64,000 nucleotides of DNA from Paenibacillus pabuli (GCF_023101145.1 NZ_CP073714.1:3100001-3164000); one strand, 5' to 3'; counted from the stretch's first letter, positions 34,584 through 43,506 are shown. A program made the numbers and translations. Notes: generated by a model from the letters alone, not told the origin.

Positions 34584-35558
34584 ATGCAGACAAAGTTGCG
34601 TTGTGCCATATTGGATGATTATCAGAATGTTGCCCTTTCTTCAGCAGATTGGACCCCCATCCTAAATCAGGTTGAGGTTCAGACGTTTAATAATTACATG
34701 GGATCCGAAGATAAAGTCGTTCAGGAACTGCAGGATTTTGAAATTATTGTCTTGATGCGTGAACGTACACCTTTTCCTGAATCTGTGATTACACAATTGC
34801 CCAAACTCAAGCTTCTGATTACAAGCGGCATGCGCAATGCTTCAATTGACCTCCAAGCTGCGGAACAAAACGGAGTAATTGTCTGTGGCACGGAAGGCAG
34901 CTCGAACCCGCCGACGGAACTGACATGGGCGTTGATTCTCGGGCTGTCCAGACAATTGGTAACTGAAAATAACGCGCTGCGTTCCAATCGGAATTGGCAG
35001 AGTACAGTTGGCATGGATTTGTACGGAAAGACACTAGGATTGCTCGGTTTAGGCAAGATTGGCAGCAGGATGGCAGAGATTGCCCAAGCTTTTGGCATGC
35101 AAGTGATCGCCTGGAGTGAGAATTTAACAAAAGAACGAGCAGAGGAACAGGGAGTCCAGTGGGCAGAGACGAAGGAACAGCTGCTTGAACAAAGCGATAT
35201 TGTTTCCATTCATCTGGTGCTCAGTGATCGCACCCGTAATTTGATTGGTCGAGCCGAATTCCAGCGGATGCAAAATACCGCTTTATTAATCAACACATCC
35301 CGTGCAGGCATTGTGGATCAAGAGGCGATGGTTGAAGCTTTACAACACGAGTGGATTGCTGGCGCGGGTCTGGATGTATATGAACAGGAGCCTCTTCCAG
35401 TAAATCATATATTGCGTACACTGCCCAATCTGCTGGCAACACCGCATCTGGGTTATGTGACTCAAGGTAACTATGCCATTTATTTTAACCATACCGTAGA
35501 GGATATTAAGATGTATTTGAAAGGAACACCGATTAGACAATTGCTTGCGAAAAAGTAA
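34584..35558 (+). CDS. D-2-hydroxyacid dehydrogenase
   Basis: 324 residues, start after GAGGAGGAAATTCAACT. The NAD-binding motif GLGKIGSRMAEIAQAFGM (about residues 155-172) and the catalytic Arg, Glu and His set are visible: NTSRAGIVDQEAMVEAL (about 240), AGLDVYEQEPLP (about 265) and TPHLGY (about 290). Family members reduce 2-keto acids or oxidise D-2-hydroxyacids; phosphoglycerate dehydrogenase-like and other specificities cannot be separated here. It is followed by a strong bidirectional terminator. Confidence 0.9.
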   Translation: MQTKLRCAILDDYQNVALSSADWTPILNQVEVQTFNNYMGSEDKVVQELQDFEIIVLMRERTPFPESVITQLPKLKLLITSGMRNASIDLQAAEQNGVIVCGTEGSSNPPTELTWALILGLSRQLVTENNALRSNRNWQSTVGMDLYGKTLGLLGLGKIGSRMAEIAQAFGMQVIAWSENLTKERAEEQGVQWAETKEQLLEQSDIVSIHLVLSDRTRNLIGRAEFQRMQNTALLINTSRAGIVDQEAMVEALQHEWIAGAGLDVYEQEPLPVNHILRTLPNLLATPHLGYVTQGNYAIYFNHTVEDIKMYLKGTPIRQLLAKK

Positions 35559-35601
35559 TTGCTGAGAGGTGGGTTTGAGATAAAAGGTTGTGAATGAAGA
35601 T

Positions 35602-35650
35602 AAAAAAAGTGTTTCTCAGAAAGAAGTTCATTCATGAGAAACACCTTTTT
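35602..35650. terminator. Bidirectional terminator after the dehydrogenase gene
   Basis: GTGTTTCTCA (35609-35618) pairs exactly with TGAGAAACAC (35635-35644). A and T runs flank the stem. Confidence 0.85.
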
Positions 35651-35698
35651 GCGTTTATAGAAGGTTTGGATTGTCCATTAAATCCGGTAACCTCGCGA

Positions 35699-36742
35699 TC
35701 ATTCTTCTGCGGGTGTTCCTTGTGAAGATGAGCGAATCATGGCAACACTGGACTCACGCACAATTAACCGTGGCTCAAATTGAATGTGCTCGTAATCGGT
35801 AGTGCTCATTTCTCGAATCCGTTTTAACAGCAATTCCGTCGCAAGCCGGGCGACTTCTTCGCCCATAATTGAGACTGAACTGATCTGCGGAGAGGTTACG
35901 GTAGTCCATTGGTTGTTATCAACGCCCACAACGGCAATATCTTCAGGTACACGAACACCCAGTTCTTTAAACCGATTTACCAGTCCGATGGCGACCATAT
36001 CGTTAATCGCATATACGGCATCTGGCATGTGAGTCAGCCCGTAGAAGTAATCCGCTGCATTGGCTCCTGTATTCAATGAGAAATCTTCTCCAAAGTAAAC
36101 AAGCGAGATATCTACATGTCCAAGCGCCTGTTCATAAGCCCGATAACGCTCTTCAATAATATCTTTGGGAGCACCGGCATAAGCAATGCGGGTTCGTCCA
36201 ATCTTAATTAGATGTTCCATGACCAGCTTCCCTTCAGGCTGGGAAAGTGAAACGACATCTGCTTTCATGCCGGGGTCCAGCTTTTTACCGTAATTGATCA
36301 TGGAAATGGGAAGGGGGGCTTTATCAATTAAGCCGGGCAACGTTTTGGGATAAGCCAAAGGCATGAAAATAAGCCCGTCCACGTGCAGTTTTTTGATCGT
36401 ACGAATGGTTTCCAGTTCCGTGCGGGCATTGCCCGCCGTGTTGATTTGGACCACATGATACCCATGCTGCTTCGCCGTTTGTTCAACAGACCAAGAGATC
36501 TCGGGGATGATGGCATTGCGTATATCAGGTACTACCAGTGCAATCTGATGCGTCTGGCGTATTTTCAAACTCTGGGCAGAGGTATTGGGGACAAACCCAA
36601 GCTCATCAATGGCCTGCATGACTTTATCCCGGGTTTTGTTGCTGATCCCATCGGAATTGTTGATGGCGCGGGAGACGGTAGCGATACCTACACCCGCAAG
36701 TTCTGCAACGTCCTTGATCGTAACCTTCTGATCTTTACTCAC
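35699..36742 (-). CDS. LacI family transcriptional regulator
   Basis: 347 residues from GTG 36742, preceded by GTGAGG. The helix-turn-helix is VTIKDVAELAGVGIATVSRAINN (about residues 7-28), followed by a hinge with VPNTSAQSLKIRQ and a periplasmic-binding-protein-like sugar domain (IALVVPDIRNAIIPEI, DAVYAINDMVAIGL, PEDIAVVGVDN). It lies divergent to bdhA, with GGAAACG-type operators before both genes, so it probably represses bdhA and itself. The ligand is unknown. Confidence 0.9.
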   Translation of the reverse strand: MSKDQKVTIKDVAELAGVGIATVSRAINNSDGISNKTRDKVMQAIDELGFVPNTSAQSLKIRQTHQIALVVPDIRNAIIPEISWSVEQTAKQHGYHVVQINTAGNARTELETIRTIKKLHVDGLIFMPLAYPKTLPGLIDKAPLPISMINYGKKLDPGMKADVVSLSQPEGKLVMEHLIKIGRTRIAYAGAPKDIIEERYRAYEQALGHVDISLVYFGEDFSLNTGANAADYFYGLTHMPDAVYAINDMVAIGLVNRFKELGVRVPEDIAVVGVDNNQWTTVTSPQISSVSIMGEEVARLATELLLKRIREMSTTDYEHIQFEPRLIVRESSVAMIRSSSQGTPAEE

Positions 36743-36763
36743 GTTTAGTTAACCTCACTTCAT

Positions 36764-36776
36764 CGGAAACGATTCC
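36764..36776. promoter_or_regulatory. LacI-type operator before its own gene
   Basis: CGGAAACGATTCC has the LacI-family central CG with GGAA/TTCC arms. It lies 22 bp before the lacI start and downstream of an extended -10 (TGGTATAAT, minus strand, 36821-36829), fitting autorepression. Confidence 0.55.
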
Positions 36777-36820
36777 TAATTTTGAAAATATGTACACATG
36801 GAATGACAACCTATACCTTG

Positions 36821-36829
36821 ATTATACCA
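36821..36829 (-). promoter_or_regulatory. Predicted extended -10 promoter of lacI-type gene
   Basis: On the minus strand TGGTATAAT is an exact TG-N-TATAAT. No clear -35. The start point would be near 36814, upstream of the CGGAAACGATTCC operator. Confidence 0.5.
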
Positions 36830-37101
36830 TTTGAGCCAACAAGTATCTCGTGAATAGGATTGAAAAGTCATGGATGCCCGTTAGTTTTCAGCAAAACTGA
36901 ACGGATTAATAGAGATAAATAGCGCATTCTATATACATTGAATGAAACATTTACAAGAGAACACAGAGGATTGGAATAACCTTCGCCTTATCGTAAAGTT
37001 GTTTCTGTCATCGGAGTTACAAGTATTTGAAAACGCTGGCATTTACATCAGAATTATCGACGTAAAATTCATAAGATAGACATATGTGTGACAAATTATG
37101 T

Positions 37102-37130
37102 TTGACAGTCTATTTAAAATGTGACATATT
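37102..37130 (+). promoter_or_regulatory. Predicted sigma-A promoter of bdhA
   Basis: Consensus -35 TTGACA (37102-37107), 17-base spacer, -10 CATATT (37125-37130). The start would be near 37137, so the operator at 37138-37151 overlies the first transcribed bases. Confidence 0.6.
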
Positions 37131-37137
37131 TAATTTA

Positions 37138-37151
37138 CGGAAACGTTTCCG
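37138..37151. promoter_or_regulatory. LacI-type operator of bdhA
   Basis: CGGAAACGTTTCCG is a perfect 14-bp palindrome, placed right at the predicted transcription start of bdhA, a typical repressor position. The same GGAAACG half-site occurs at 36765, before the lacI-type gene. Confidence 0.7.
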
Positions 37152-37187
37152 ATTGTATTATAACTTATGATCTGGGAGATGAAACAA

Positions 37188-38237
37188 ATGAAAGCATTGC
37201 GTTGGCACGGAGTAAAAGATTTGCGTCTGGAAAATATTGATGAACCCCGCCCTGCACAGGGGAAGGTTAAAATAAAAGTGGAGTGGTGTGGGATCTGTGG
37301 CAGTGACTTGCACGAATACACTGCTGGCCCTATTTTCATTCCGGCTCAAGCTCCGCATCCGCTAACAGGGGAACAAGCACCTATTGTGATGGGACATGAA
37401 TTTTCAGGACAAGTGGTTGAAGTGGGAGAAGGCGTGACACGTTTTCAGGCAGGGGATCGTGTTGTTGTGGAACCGATCTATGCATGTGGTCATTGCGAAG
37501 CCTGTAAACAGGGGAAATATAACTTGTGCGATCAGATGGGGTTCTTGGGCCTGGCTGGGGGAGGCGGAGGTTTTTCCGAGTATGTAACGGCTGAGGAATA
37601 TATGGTGCATGCCATTCCGGATTCCATCTCCTACGAGCAAGGAGCGTTGGTGGAGCCTTCCGCAGTAGCTCTTCATGCTGTTCGTCAAAGCAAACTGAAA
37701 GTCGGAGACACTGCGGCTGTTTTTGGTGCGGGTCCAATTGGACTATTGGTTATTGAAGCGTTGAAAGCTTCTGGCGCATCAGATATTTATGTTGTGGAGT
37801 TATCCGAGGAACGTAAGGCCAAAGCGGAAGAACTTGGCGCTATCGTTATTGATCCTACACAATATAATGTAGTGGAAGAAATTCATGCCCGCACCCAAGG
37901 TGGCGTGAATGTAGCTTATGAAGTAACGGGTGTACCACGCGTACTGCAGCAAGCAATTGATTCAACGCGTATTGGCGGTGAATTGATGATTGTCAGCATT
38001 TTTGAACAGGAAGCACCGATTCTGCCGAACTCCATTGTCATGAAGGAGCGTACAGTCAATGGCATTATCGGTTACCGTGACGTATTCCCGGCTGTTATTA
38101 GCCTGATGGCTAAAGGTTTCTTCCCTGCAGACAAGCTGGTAACCAAACGGATTAGCCTGGACGAAGTGGTAGAGCACGGGTTTGAAGCCCTGCTGAAGGA
38201 GAAAAACCAGGTTAAAATTCTGGTGAAAGCAGAGTAA
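37188..38237 (+). CDS. bdhA: (R,R)-butanediol dehydrogenase / acetoin reductase-like zinc dehydrogenase
   Basis: 349 residues from ATG 37188 with GGGAG eight bases upstream. The sequence closely follows B. subtilis BdhA: WCGICGSDLHEY (catalytic zinc Cys), GHEFSGQVVEVGEGV, and MGFLGLAGGGGGFSEYV. Structural zinc cysteines are present in CGHCEACKQGKYNLC, which B. subtilis BdhA partly lacks. GAGPIGLLVIEALKASGA is the NAD-binding site. The enzyme interconverts acetoin and 2,3-butanediol at the end of fermentative overflow. It lies divergent from a LacI-type gene, with a matching operator and promoter. A terminator follows. Confidence 0.92.
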   Translation: MKALRWHGVKDLRLENIDEPRPAQGKVKIKVEWCGICGSDLHEYTAGPIFIPAQAPHPLTGEQAPIVMGHEFSGQVVEVGEGVTRFQAGDRVVVEPIYACGHCEACKQGKYNLCDQMGFLGLAGGGGGFSEYVTAEEYMVHAIPDSISYEQGALVEPSAVALHAVRQSKLKVGDTAAVFGAGPIGLLVIEALKASGASDIYVVELSEERKAKAEELGAIVIDPTQYNVVEEIHARTQGGVNVAYEVTGVPRVLQQAIDSTRIGGELMIVSIFEQEAPILPNSIVMKERTVNGIIGYRDVFPAVISLMAKGFFPADKLVTKRISLDEVVEHGFEALLKEKNQVKILVKAE

Positions 38238-38360
38238 ATTTCCAAGCAAATAACAAGACGAAATAATAGAGTGGAAGCTAACGAATGGCAGCAGGCACTC
38301 ACCCGAATTTCAACTTGAGTTGCTGTGCATTCCTTCGGCAACCACAATGAATTTAGGATA

Positions 38361-38401
38361 GATAGACAACGCATCCTCAAATGCGATTGTCTATTTTTTT
38401 T
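38361..38401 (+). terminator. Terminator after bdhA
   Basis: ATAGACAACGCAT pairs with ATGCGATTGTCTAT (one mismatch), followed by eight T. Confidence 0.8.
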
Positions 38402-38422
38402 GCATATAGCGGGCGGAATTTG

Positions 38423-38451
38423 TTGCAAGTACATTATATTTTACATAATAT
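38423..38451 (+). promoter_or_regulatory. Predicted promoter of secreted-protein gene 38519
   Basis: -35 TTGCAA (38423-38428), 17-base spacer, -10 TAATAT (38446-38451). The 15-bp palindrome at 38457 sits at the predicted start. Confidence 0.55.
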
Positions 38452-38456
38452 GAAAA

Positions 38457-38471
38457 GATACAATTTGTATC
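38457..38471. promoter_or_regulatory. Operator-like palindrome, copy 1
   Basis: GATACAATTTGTATC, a perfect 15-bp palindrome with central T. The identical 15 bases, and the following ATTT, occur at 50134-50148 before the hpaB-like gene. Both lie just after a predicted -10 box. Confidence 0.65.
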
Positions 38472-38518
38472 ATTTTGAGATAAAGGGGTTATCTCATAAA
38501 ATAAAGGAGGAAGCGGAC

Positions 38519-39832
38519 ATGCAGAGGAATATGAAGTGGGCAGCCGTGATTTTGACCATCGCTGCAGGCATGGGGTGGTTGCTTATGGGGAATTCGAAAC
38601 CCAAAAACAATGTTTACACCGATCAGCAACCGCCTGCCGAACGGGCACTTGCCAAGGTGTCCAATGCGCCTGTCACATCCGCTGATGTGACGTCCAAGAT
38701 TGAGCTGCTTGGAAAACCTTTTAAGAAAGCACCCTATGCCAACAATGTATGGGACTTGCAGCTGTACAGAGGAAAAATATATATGGGGCATGGGAACAGC
38801 AGTAATTTGGGTGTTTCACCCAACGCTGGCCCAATTCCAGTCATTTATTTCGACACAGCCACTCCCAAATTTGTGACCCAGCCTGTCACGAATAGAAATC
38901 CGGGCATCGTTCCATCGACCAAAATGGTCGTAGATGAGGAACAGATTGACATTTATAAAGTGCTGGATGACAAATTGTATATTCCCGGCAACGATTCTGA
39001 TGGAGAGCAGTGGGATAAGGGAAACTTCTACCGGTTAGATGGAGATGTATGGACAAAGTATCGCAATCTGCCGTTAGGTGTACACGTATACGATTTGGCG
39101 TCTTATCAGGGTAAACTTTTTGCAGCACTGGGTACCGAGCAGAAACCTACCGTGCTGATCTCTCATGATCAGGGAGAAAGCTGGCAAATATTCGCCACCA
39201 TCAATACGTTTGGCTTCAGGGCATATACGCTGTTTGAACTCAAAGGCAAATTATATGCATCGGGCATGATGTATCCTGCCAATCAAATCTGGGGCGACAA
39301 AACCAATATATTAGAGATTAATGAGAAGCTTGAGAAGAAAGATGTGGTCATTTATGGCAGCAAGATGCTCCCGGGGTTAACCTATCAAACCGGCACAGTT
39401 CCGTATAATAAAATAGGGAAAAATATTAATTTTAACAATAAGCTGCTTTATATTGCCGGAGGTGTATTCAATGATGGGCAGTTGTTGCCCAAGTCTTTAA
39501 GTGTCATGACCGACATTAATCAGGCATCGCGCGTTATTTTGCCAGATACCCAGGCCCTTCCTACAGATTTGCTCCTGCGAGAGGGTAAAGTCTATGTGCT
39601 TACCTACACTCGTAAAAGTGCGAATCTCTATATAAATCGGGTATACCAATCGACAGATCTGATCACATGGAATGAAATCCTCCGTTTTAACCAGGACACG
39701 TACGCCAAGTCTTTTGAAGAACACGAAGGTGATTTCTACTTTGGGCTAGGCACAGACCCCGACGTTCTATCTACTTCATCAGGCAAATTGCTGAGAGTTA
39801 ATCGCAACGATATCCCTGTTAATTCTAATTAA
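38519..39832 (+). CDS. Secreted or membrane-anchored protein, beta-propeller-like
   Basis: 437 residues from ATG 38519, which has AAAGGAGG seven bases upstream. The N-terminus is a signal anchor (~5-24: MKWAAVILTIAAGMGWLLMG). The rest has repeated motifs of the type YRGKIYMGHG, DDKLYIPGND, YQGKLFAALG, LKGKLYASGM, FNNKLLYIAGG and REGKVYVLTY about every 50-60 residues. This spacing suggests a six- or seven-bladed beta-propeller, and the SHDQGESW block resembles an Asp-box of sialidase-type propellers. The function is unknown; it probably acts outside the cell. It carries the same operator palindrome as the hpaB-like gene. Confidence 0.72.
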   Translation: MQRNMKWAAVILTIAAGMGWLLMGNSKPKNNVYTDQQPPAERALAKVSNAPVTSADVTSKIELLGKPFKKAPYANNVWDLQLYRGKIYMGHGNSSNLGVSPNAGPIPVIYFDTATPKFVTQPVTNRNPGIVPSTKMVVDEEQIDIYKVLDDKLYIPGNDSDGEQWDKGNFYRLDGDVWTKYRNLPLGVHVYDLASYQGKLFAALGTEQKPTVLISHDQGESWQIFATINTFGFRAYTLFELKGKLYASGMMYPANQIWGDKTNILEINEKLEKKDVVIYGSKMLPGLTYQTGTVPYNKIGKNINFNNKLLYIAGGVFNDGQLLPKSLSVMTDINQASRVILPDTQALPTDLLLREGKVYVLTYTRKSANLYINRVYQSTDLITWNEILRFNQDTYAKSFEEHEGDFYFGLGTDPDVLSTSSGKLLRVNRNDIPVNSN

Positions 39833-39911
39833 ACGAAAGGAAGATTATGGATTATATACTATGCTTCATCCACATTTTTGGTTACTAATGAGAGTCTTTT
39901 GGGTTAATTGT

Positions 39912-39977
39912 ACAGGGCAGGCCGAGATGGTAGATCTTCTTAGATGAGGCTACATCAAGCTTGCTCTGTTTTGTTTT
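39912..39977 (+). terminator. Probable terminator after gene 38519
   Basis: ACAGGGCAGGC (39912-39922) can pair fully (two G-U pairs) with GCTTGCTCTGT (39959-39969), followed by TTTTGTTTT. The remaining bases to 40159 are A/T-rich; no gene is seen there. Confidence 0.5.
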
Positions 39978-40159
39978 AGTAGATTAAAAATGTTAGTAAC
40001 GCTCTTTATCCGAAATTTGAAAATAAAAATCAGAAACTATAAAATGGAAAGGTGTTGTATGTTAACCAAATCGCTAATTAACATCTGTGGCTATACAAAA
40101 GCGTGTACAAGAAATTGTTCATGTTTTCTTCCAATCTGAACTTAAAGGAGCAATACACA

Positions 40160-41263
40160 ATGAATGTACCGTCCGCTTTATTTAAACCGTTTACCTCGGA
40201 CAAGCTTAGCCTGTCCAACCGGATCGTTATGGCGCCCATGACTCGTGGGTTCTCACCCGAAGGAGTACCCGGACCGGAGGTTGTGGAATACTATCGTCGC
40301 AGAGCAGCTGGTGGTGTAGGCCTGATCATTACGGAAGGAACGGGCATTAATCACCCTTCATCCATTAGTGGTGCAAGCATTCCGCTGTTCCATGGCGAAA
40401 AATCACTGCAGGGGTGGGCGAATGTAGTCAAGGCAGTCCATGATGCGGGTGGCAAAATCATGCCACAATTGTGGCATGTGGGCACAGCCCGCCGTTCAGG
40501 CGATCTACCCAATGCAGAAGCTGAGCCGGTAGGCCCATCGGGACTAAGCATGGCAGGTGAACCCGAGAGAGAACCGTTGTCAGAGGACGAGATCAAGGGT
40601 CTAATCCAGGCGTTTGCCCAAGCAGCAGCAGATGCGCAGCGCATAGGTTTCGATGGTATTGAGCTTCACGGAGCTCATGGCTACCTGATTGATCAATTCT
40701 TCTGGGAGCACACCAATCGTCGTACAGATAAATATGGAGGTGATCTGGCACAGCGTACGCGTTTTGCTGTTGAAGTTATTGAAGCGTGTCGCGCTGCTGT
40801 AGGTCCTGACTTCCCGATTGTGCTGCGTTTCTCCCAATGGAAAATGGGGAACTACGACGCACGTCTGGTGGAAACACCAGAACAACTGGAGCAATTCCTT
40901 GCACCCCTTACGGCTGCGGGCGTGGATATTTTCCACTGCTCCACCCGTCGATTCTGGCTGCCGGAATTTGATGGATCTGAGCTGAATCTTGCGGGCTGGA
41001 CACAGAAAATAAGCGGCAAGCCGGCAATCTCTGTTGGATCGGTAGGGCTTGAAGCAGAATTTGTGGACAGGGCGAATGAGAACCAGGGAACAGGTGACGC
41101 TCATCTGGACCAATTAAACGAGAAAATGGAGAATAATGAATTCGACTTGATCGCGTTGGGGCGTGTTCTGCTGAGTGATCCGGAATGGCCGAACAAAGTT
41201 CGTGAAGGACGCCAGTCCGAAATTATTCCTTTTACAACAGATGTGTTGCAAACACTCTATTAA
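40160..41263 (+). CDS. NADH:flavin oxidoreductase / old yellow enzyme family
   Basis: 367 residues from ATG 40160, with AAAGGAG nine bases upstream. Old-yellow-enzyme landmarks: NRIVMAPMTR (about residues 20-30), ITEGTGINHP, MPQLWHVG (about 100), the active-site pair in IELHGAHGYLIDQFFW (about 172-190), and a C-terminal FMN phosphate loop DLIALGRVLLSDPEWPNKV. These FMN enzymes reduce activated C=C bonds. The physiological substrate is unknown. The next gene is an Lrp-type regulator on the same strand. Confidence 0.92.
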   Translation: MNVPSALFKPFTSDKLSLSNRIVMAPMTRGFSPEGVPGPEVVEYYRRRAAGGVGLIITEGTGINHPSSISGASIPLFHGEKSLQGWANVVKAVHDAGGKIMPQLWHVGTARRSGDLPNAEAEPVGPSGLSMAGEPEREPLSEDEIKGLIQAFAQAAADAQRIGFDGIELHGAHGYLIDQFFWEHTNRRTDKYGGDLAQRTRFAVEVIEACRAAVGPDFPIVLRFSQWKMGNYDARLVETPEQLEQFLAPLTAAGVDIFHCSTRRFWLPEFDGSELNLAGWTQKISGKPAISVGSVGLEAEFVDRANENQGTGDAHLDQLNEKMENNEFDLIALGRVLLSDPEWPNKVREGRQSEIIPFTTDVLQTLY

Positions 41264-41413
41264 GAGACAACAACTGAAATGAAACAAACATGAATTGGAA
41301 CAAACTTGATGCCGCCGAGAGGCGGCTTTCGTATGATCAGATGTGGTAATTTGTCTTTTTTCTGTGACATCATTTTCTGTTACAATATAACTTTACATAG
41401 AGGAGTGAATCAC

Positions 41414-41860
41414 GTGCTGGATACGATAGATAGCCACATTTTGCGGCGTTTGGCCCAGAACAGCAGAATCTCATACACGGACTTGGCCAAGGAGGTCGGC
41501 CTTTCAGGGGTAGCGGTTAAGGAACGCATTGAACGTCTTGTGAATCAAGGAATCATCGAGCAATTTTCGATTGTAATCAGTGCCGAGAAGCTGGGCAAAA
41601 AAATATCCGCTTATCTCGAACTGGAGGTTGAACCCAAACATTTGGATAAGATTGTGGCGGTGCTGAAAGAAAACGAGCGGGTGGCCGTGCTTTATGAAAT
41701 GACGGGGCCTTGTATCCTGCACACCCATATTCTTGTGGAAAGTATTGAGGAAATGGAGCGTTTCATGAACGAGTCCATTTACTCGCTGGAAGGACTGGTT
41801 CGCGTGGAAAACCAGATTTTGTTGAAGCGACACAAAAACCAGGATGGATTAAATATTTAA
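41414..41860 (+). CDS. Lrp/AsnC family transcriptional regulator
   Basis: 148 residues from GTG 41414, with GAGGAGTG seven bases upstream; upstream codons of the frame have no ribosome site. The N-terminal helix-turn-helix is ILRRLAQNSRISYTDLAKEVGLSGVAVKERI (residues ~8-38), followed by an AsnC/RAM ligand domain (LELEVEPKHLDKIVAVLKENERVAVLYEMTGP, HTHILVESIEEMERFM). Ligands are usually amino acids. A terminator follows. Confidence 0.9.
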   Translation: MLDTIDSHILRRLAQNSRISYTDLAKEVGLSGVAVKERIERLVNQGIIEQFSIVISAEKLGKKISAYLELEVEPKHLDKIVAVLKENERVAVLYEMTGPCILHTHILVESIEEMERFMNESIYSLEGLVRVENQILLKRHKNQDGLNI

Positions 41861-41862
41861 CC

Positions 41863-41903
41863 CACAAGAACCGTCAGGCCCTGAAGACCAACGGTTCTTG
41901 TTT
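41863..41903 (+). terminator. Terminator after the Lrp-type gene
   Basis: CAAGAACCGT (41864-41873) pairs exactly with ACGGTTCTTG (41890-41899), followed by a T-rich tail. Confidence 0.75.
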
Positions 41904-41926
41904 ATTTATGATATAGAAGAGTGGAA

Positions 41927-43480
41927 TTATTCTGTTTTAGACAATTTTGCCTGATAGAAGGTTACGAAATAATCGCTGACTTCTGCCGACTTCTGTTCGT
42001 TCAGTTGAATAGGCGCCGTCAATTTGATCGTTTTCCCATTGAACGTAGCCGTTGTGGCTCCGATTTTGGCCGAGAGCGTATTACCGTTATATTGAATAGT
42101 GATCATTTTCGTGGCAGGCTCCCATGTGATGTCTGCGCCGAATTGTTCAAAGCTGGTGCGCAGCGACATACCTTTCTGTTCTTTGTCTCCGAAGATTTTT
42201 TTGCTGATGATGCCGTGAATGCCCCAGTTACCGTCAACAACCTGTGTAACTCCGAAATCTGTTGTGACCGACATCAATGAATATGCTTCATCCTCCGTCA
42301 GATCCATGCCTCTCATTAGAAAAGACTTCGTTTTGTTCGCCGCGTCCTTCATCGCTTTGTCCAGGGAGGATTGCTTGAAAATTTCCGTCTGTGCATCCTC
42401 ACCCAGTTCAGCCAAGTGATTTGCATAGCTAAAGCCATGAACAACCCATTCGTTTTCATTCTCAAGAAGAGGGAAGTTGAGCGCCTTTAATTTGTTGCCG
42501 AGTGCGGCTTTCTTGTGCAAAATAATCTGGATATCCCCGGTTACCGATGTTTCGATTGCTGTTCCGTTCAGTTCCGAATCCCCTTGACCAGCGTGCGGAT
42601 CACCAACAGAAAGCAGCGCTCCCGGTACCGATACCGGATAATACATCGTTGCCCCTTCGGTTACGCGCCAATCGTCGATATTTCCGCCATAGTATGATGG
42701 TGGAACTGAATCAACAACGTCCGCTTCTTTGGGAGCTACGCTCATTGTGCCAAAATGCAGACGAACAGGGACCAGGACGTCTTTTAGCACATTATGGTTC
42801 TCATCCACCGTGGAGTGGTCAACGATAACCCCTGGATAATCTATGGTCGGGTGAACCATCCCGTCCGGATCGGTTTGCGGTGTCCAGCGGTAATTATAAA
42901 GTGCCTTTGCGTAATCGTTCCCGCCTTTCGTCTGCATCTCGTATATCGTTACAACCTCACGCGTACTAGGGGCTTCTTCCATTTCGCCATATAACAGGCC
43001 CCAGTTTGCAGCCACGTTTGAACCATAGGTTTTACCGGCATATTCTCCGTTTCCGTTAGGGCGCAGCTTCATATCCAAAATCTTCACTTCGAGTACATCT
43101 CCAGGTTCAGCACCCTCGACTGCAATTGGCCCCGTCATGATATGTACGCCAGGTCCACGATCAGCTTTATGTTTTTCTGTTTCGCTCCAGTGGAAAATAT
43201 CCTCTACGCCGATATCACCCTTAATCATACGTTCATAATCATCGCCGGAGTGATGCGTAACGGCTTCCACCGTGACGATATCCCCCGAATTAACCGTAAG
43301 CACGGGATCACCTTTTCCGATATTACCCCAGCGTACGTTTTCCGAATTCGCTTCCAAATAGTGTGTCTTAGGAATGTTACCAATCCGGATTGTGTCAGCA
43401 TTTGCGACATAGCAAACTGGATTCATCAGTAAAATAGCAGATAATGCAGCGGAAACCTTCCGTTTTAACTGTTTTTCCAT
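41927..43480 (-). CDS. Secreted acetamidase/formamidase with C-terminal copper-amine-oxidase-like domain
   Basis: 517 residues from ATG 43480, with AGGAGTG eight bases upstream. A Sec signal peptide with likely cleavage after ANA (~29) is followed by a FmdA/AmdA-type domain (VRWGNIGKGDPVLTVNSGDIVTVEA, then GDVLEVKILD, DPHAGQGDSELNGTAIE, DFGVTQVVDGNWG). The last ~75 residues, SLRTSFEQFGADITWEPATKMITI, then LSAKIGATTATFNGKTIKL, match one half of the copper amine oxidase N-terminal-like module that Paenibacillus often uses on secreted proteins. The family cleaves short amides. A secreted form fused to this module is unusual. A palindrome TGTTAG-N5-CTAACA lies upstream. Confidence 0.82.
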   Translation of the reverse strand: MEKQLKRKVSAALSAILLMNPVCYVANADTIRIGNIPKTHYLEANSENVRWGNIGKGDPVLTVNSGDIVTVEAVTHHSGDDYERMIKGDIGVEDIFHWSETEKHKADRGPGVHIMTGPIAVEGAEPGDVLEVKILDMKLRPNGNGEYAGKTYGSNVAANWGLLYGEMEEAPSTREVVTIYEMQTKGGNDYAKALYNYRWTPQTDPDGMVHPTIDYPGVIVDHSTVDENHNVLKDVLVPVRLHFGTMSVAPKEADVVDSVPPSYYGGNIDDWRVTEGATMYYPVSVPGALLSVGDPHAGQGDSELNGTAIETSVTGDIQIILHKKAALGNKLKALNFPLLENENEWVVHGFSYANHLAELGEDAQTEIFKQSSLDKAMKDAANKTKSFLMRGMDLTEDEAYSLMSVTTDFGVTQVVDGNWGIHGIISKKIFGDKEQKGMSLRTSFEQFGADITWEPATKMITIQYNGNTLSAKIGATTATFNGKTIKLTAPIQLNEQKSAEVSDYFVTFYQAKLSKTE

Positions 43481-43506
43481 ACGATCATCACTCCTAGTCA
43501 ATATAA

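Noticed and set aside
37138-37151. CcpA cre site reading of the palindrome before bdhA
   Set aside because: The GGAA/TTCC arms and the matching site before the adjacent LacI-type gene favour the local repressor; a cre role cannot be excluded but is less likely.
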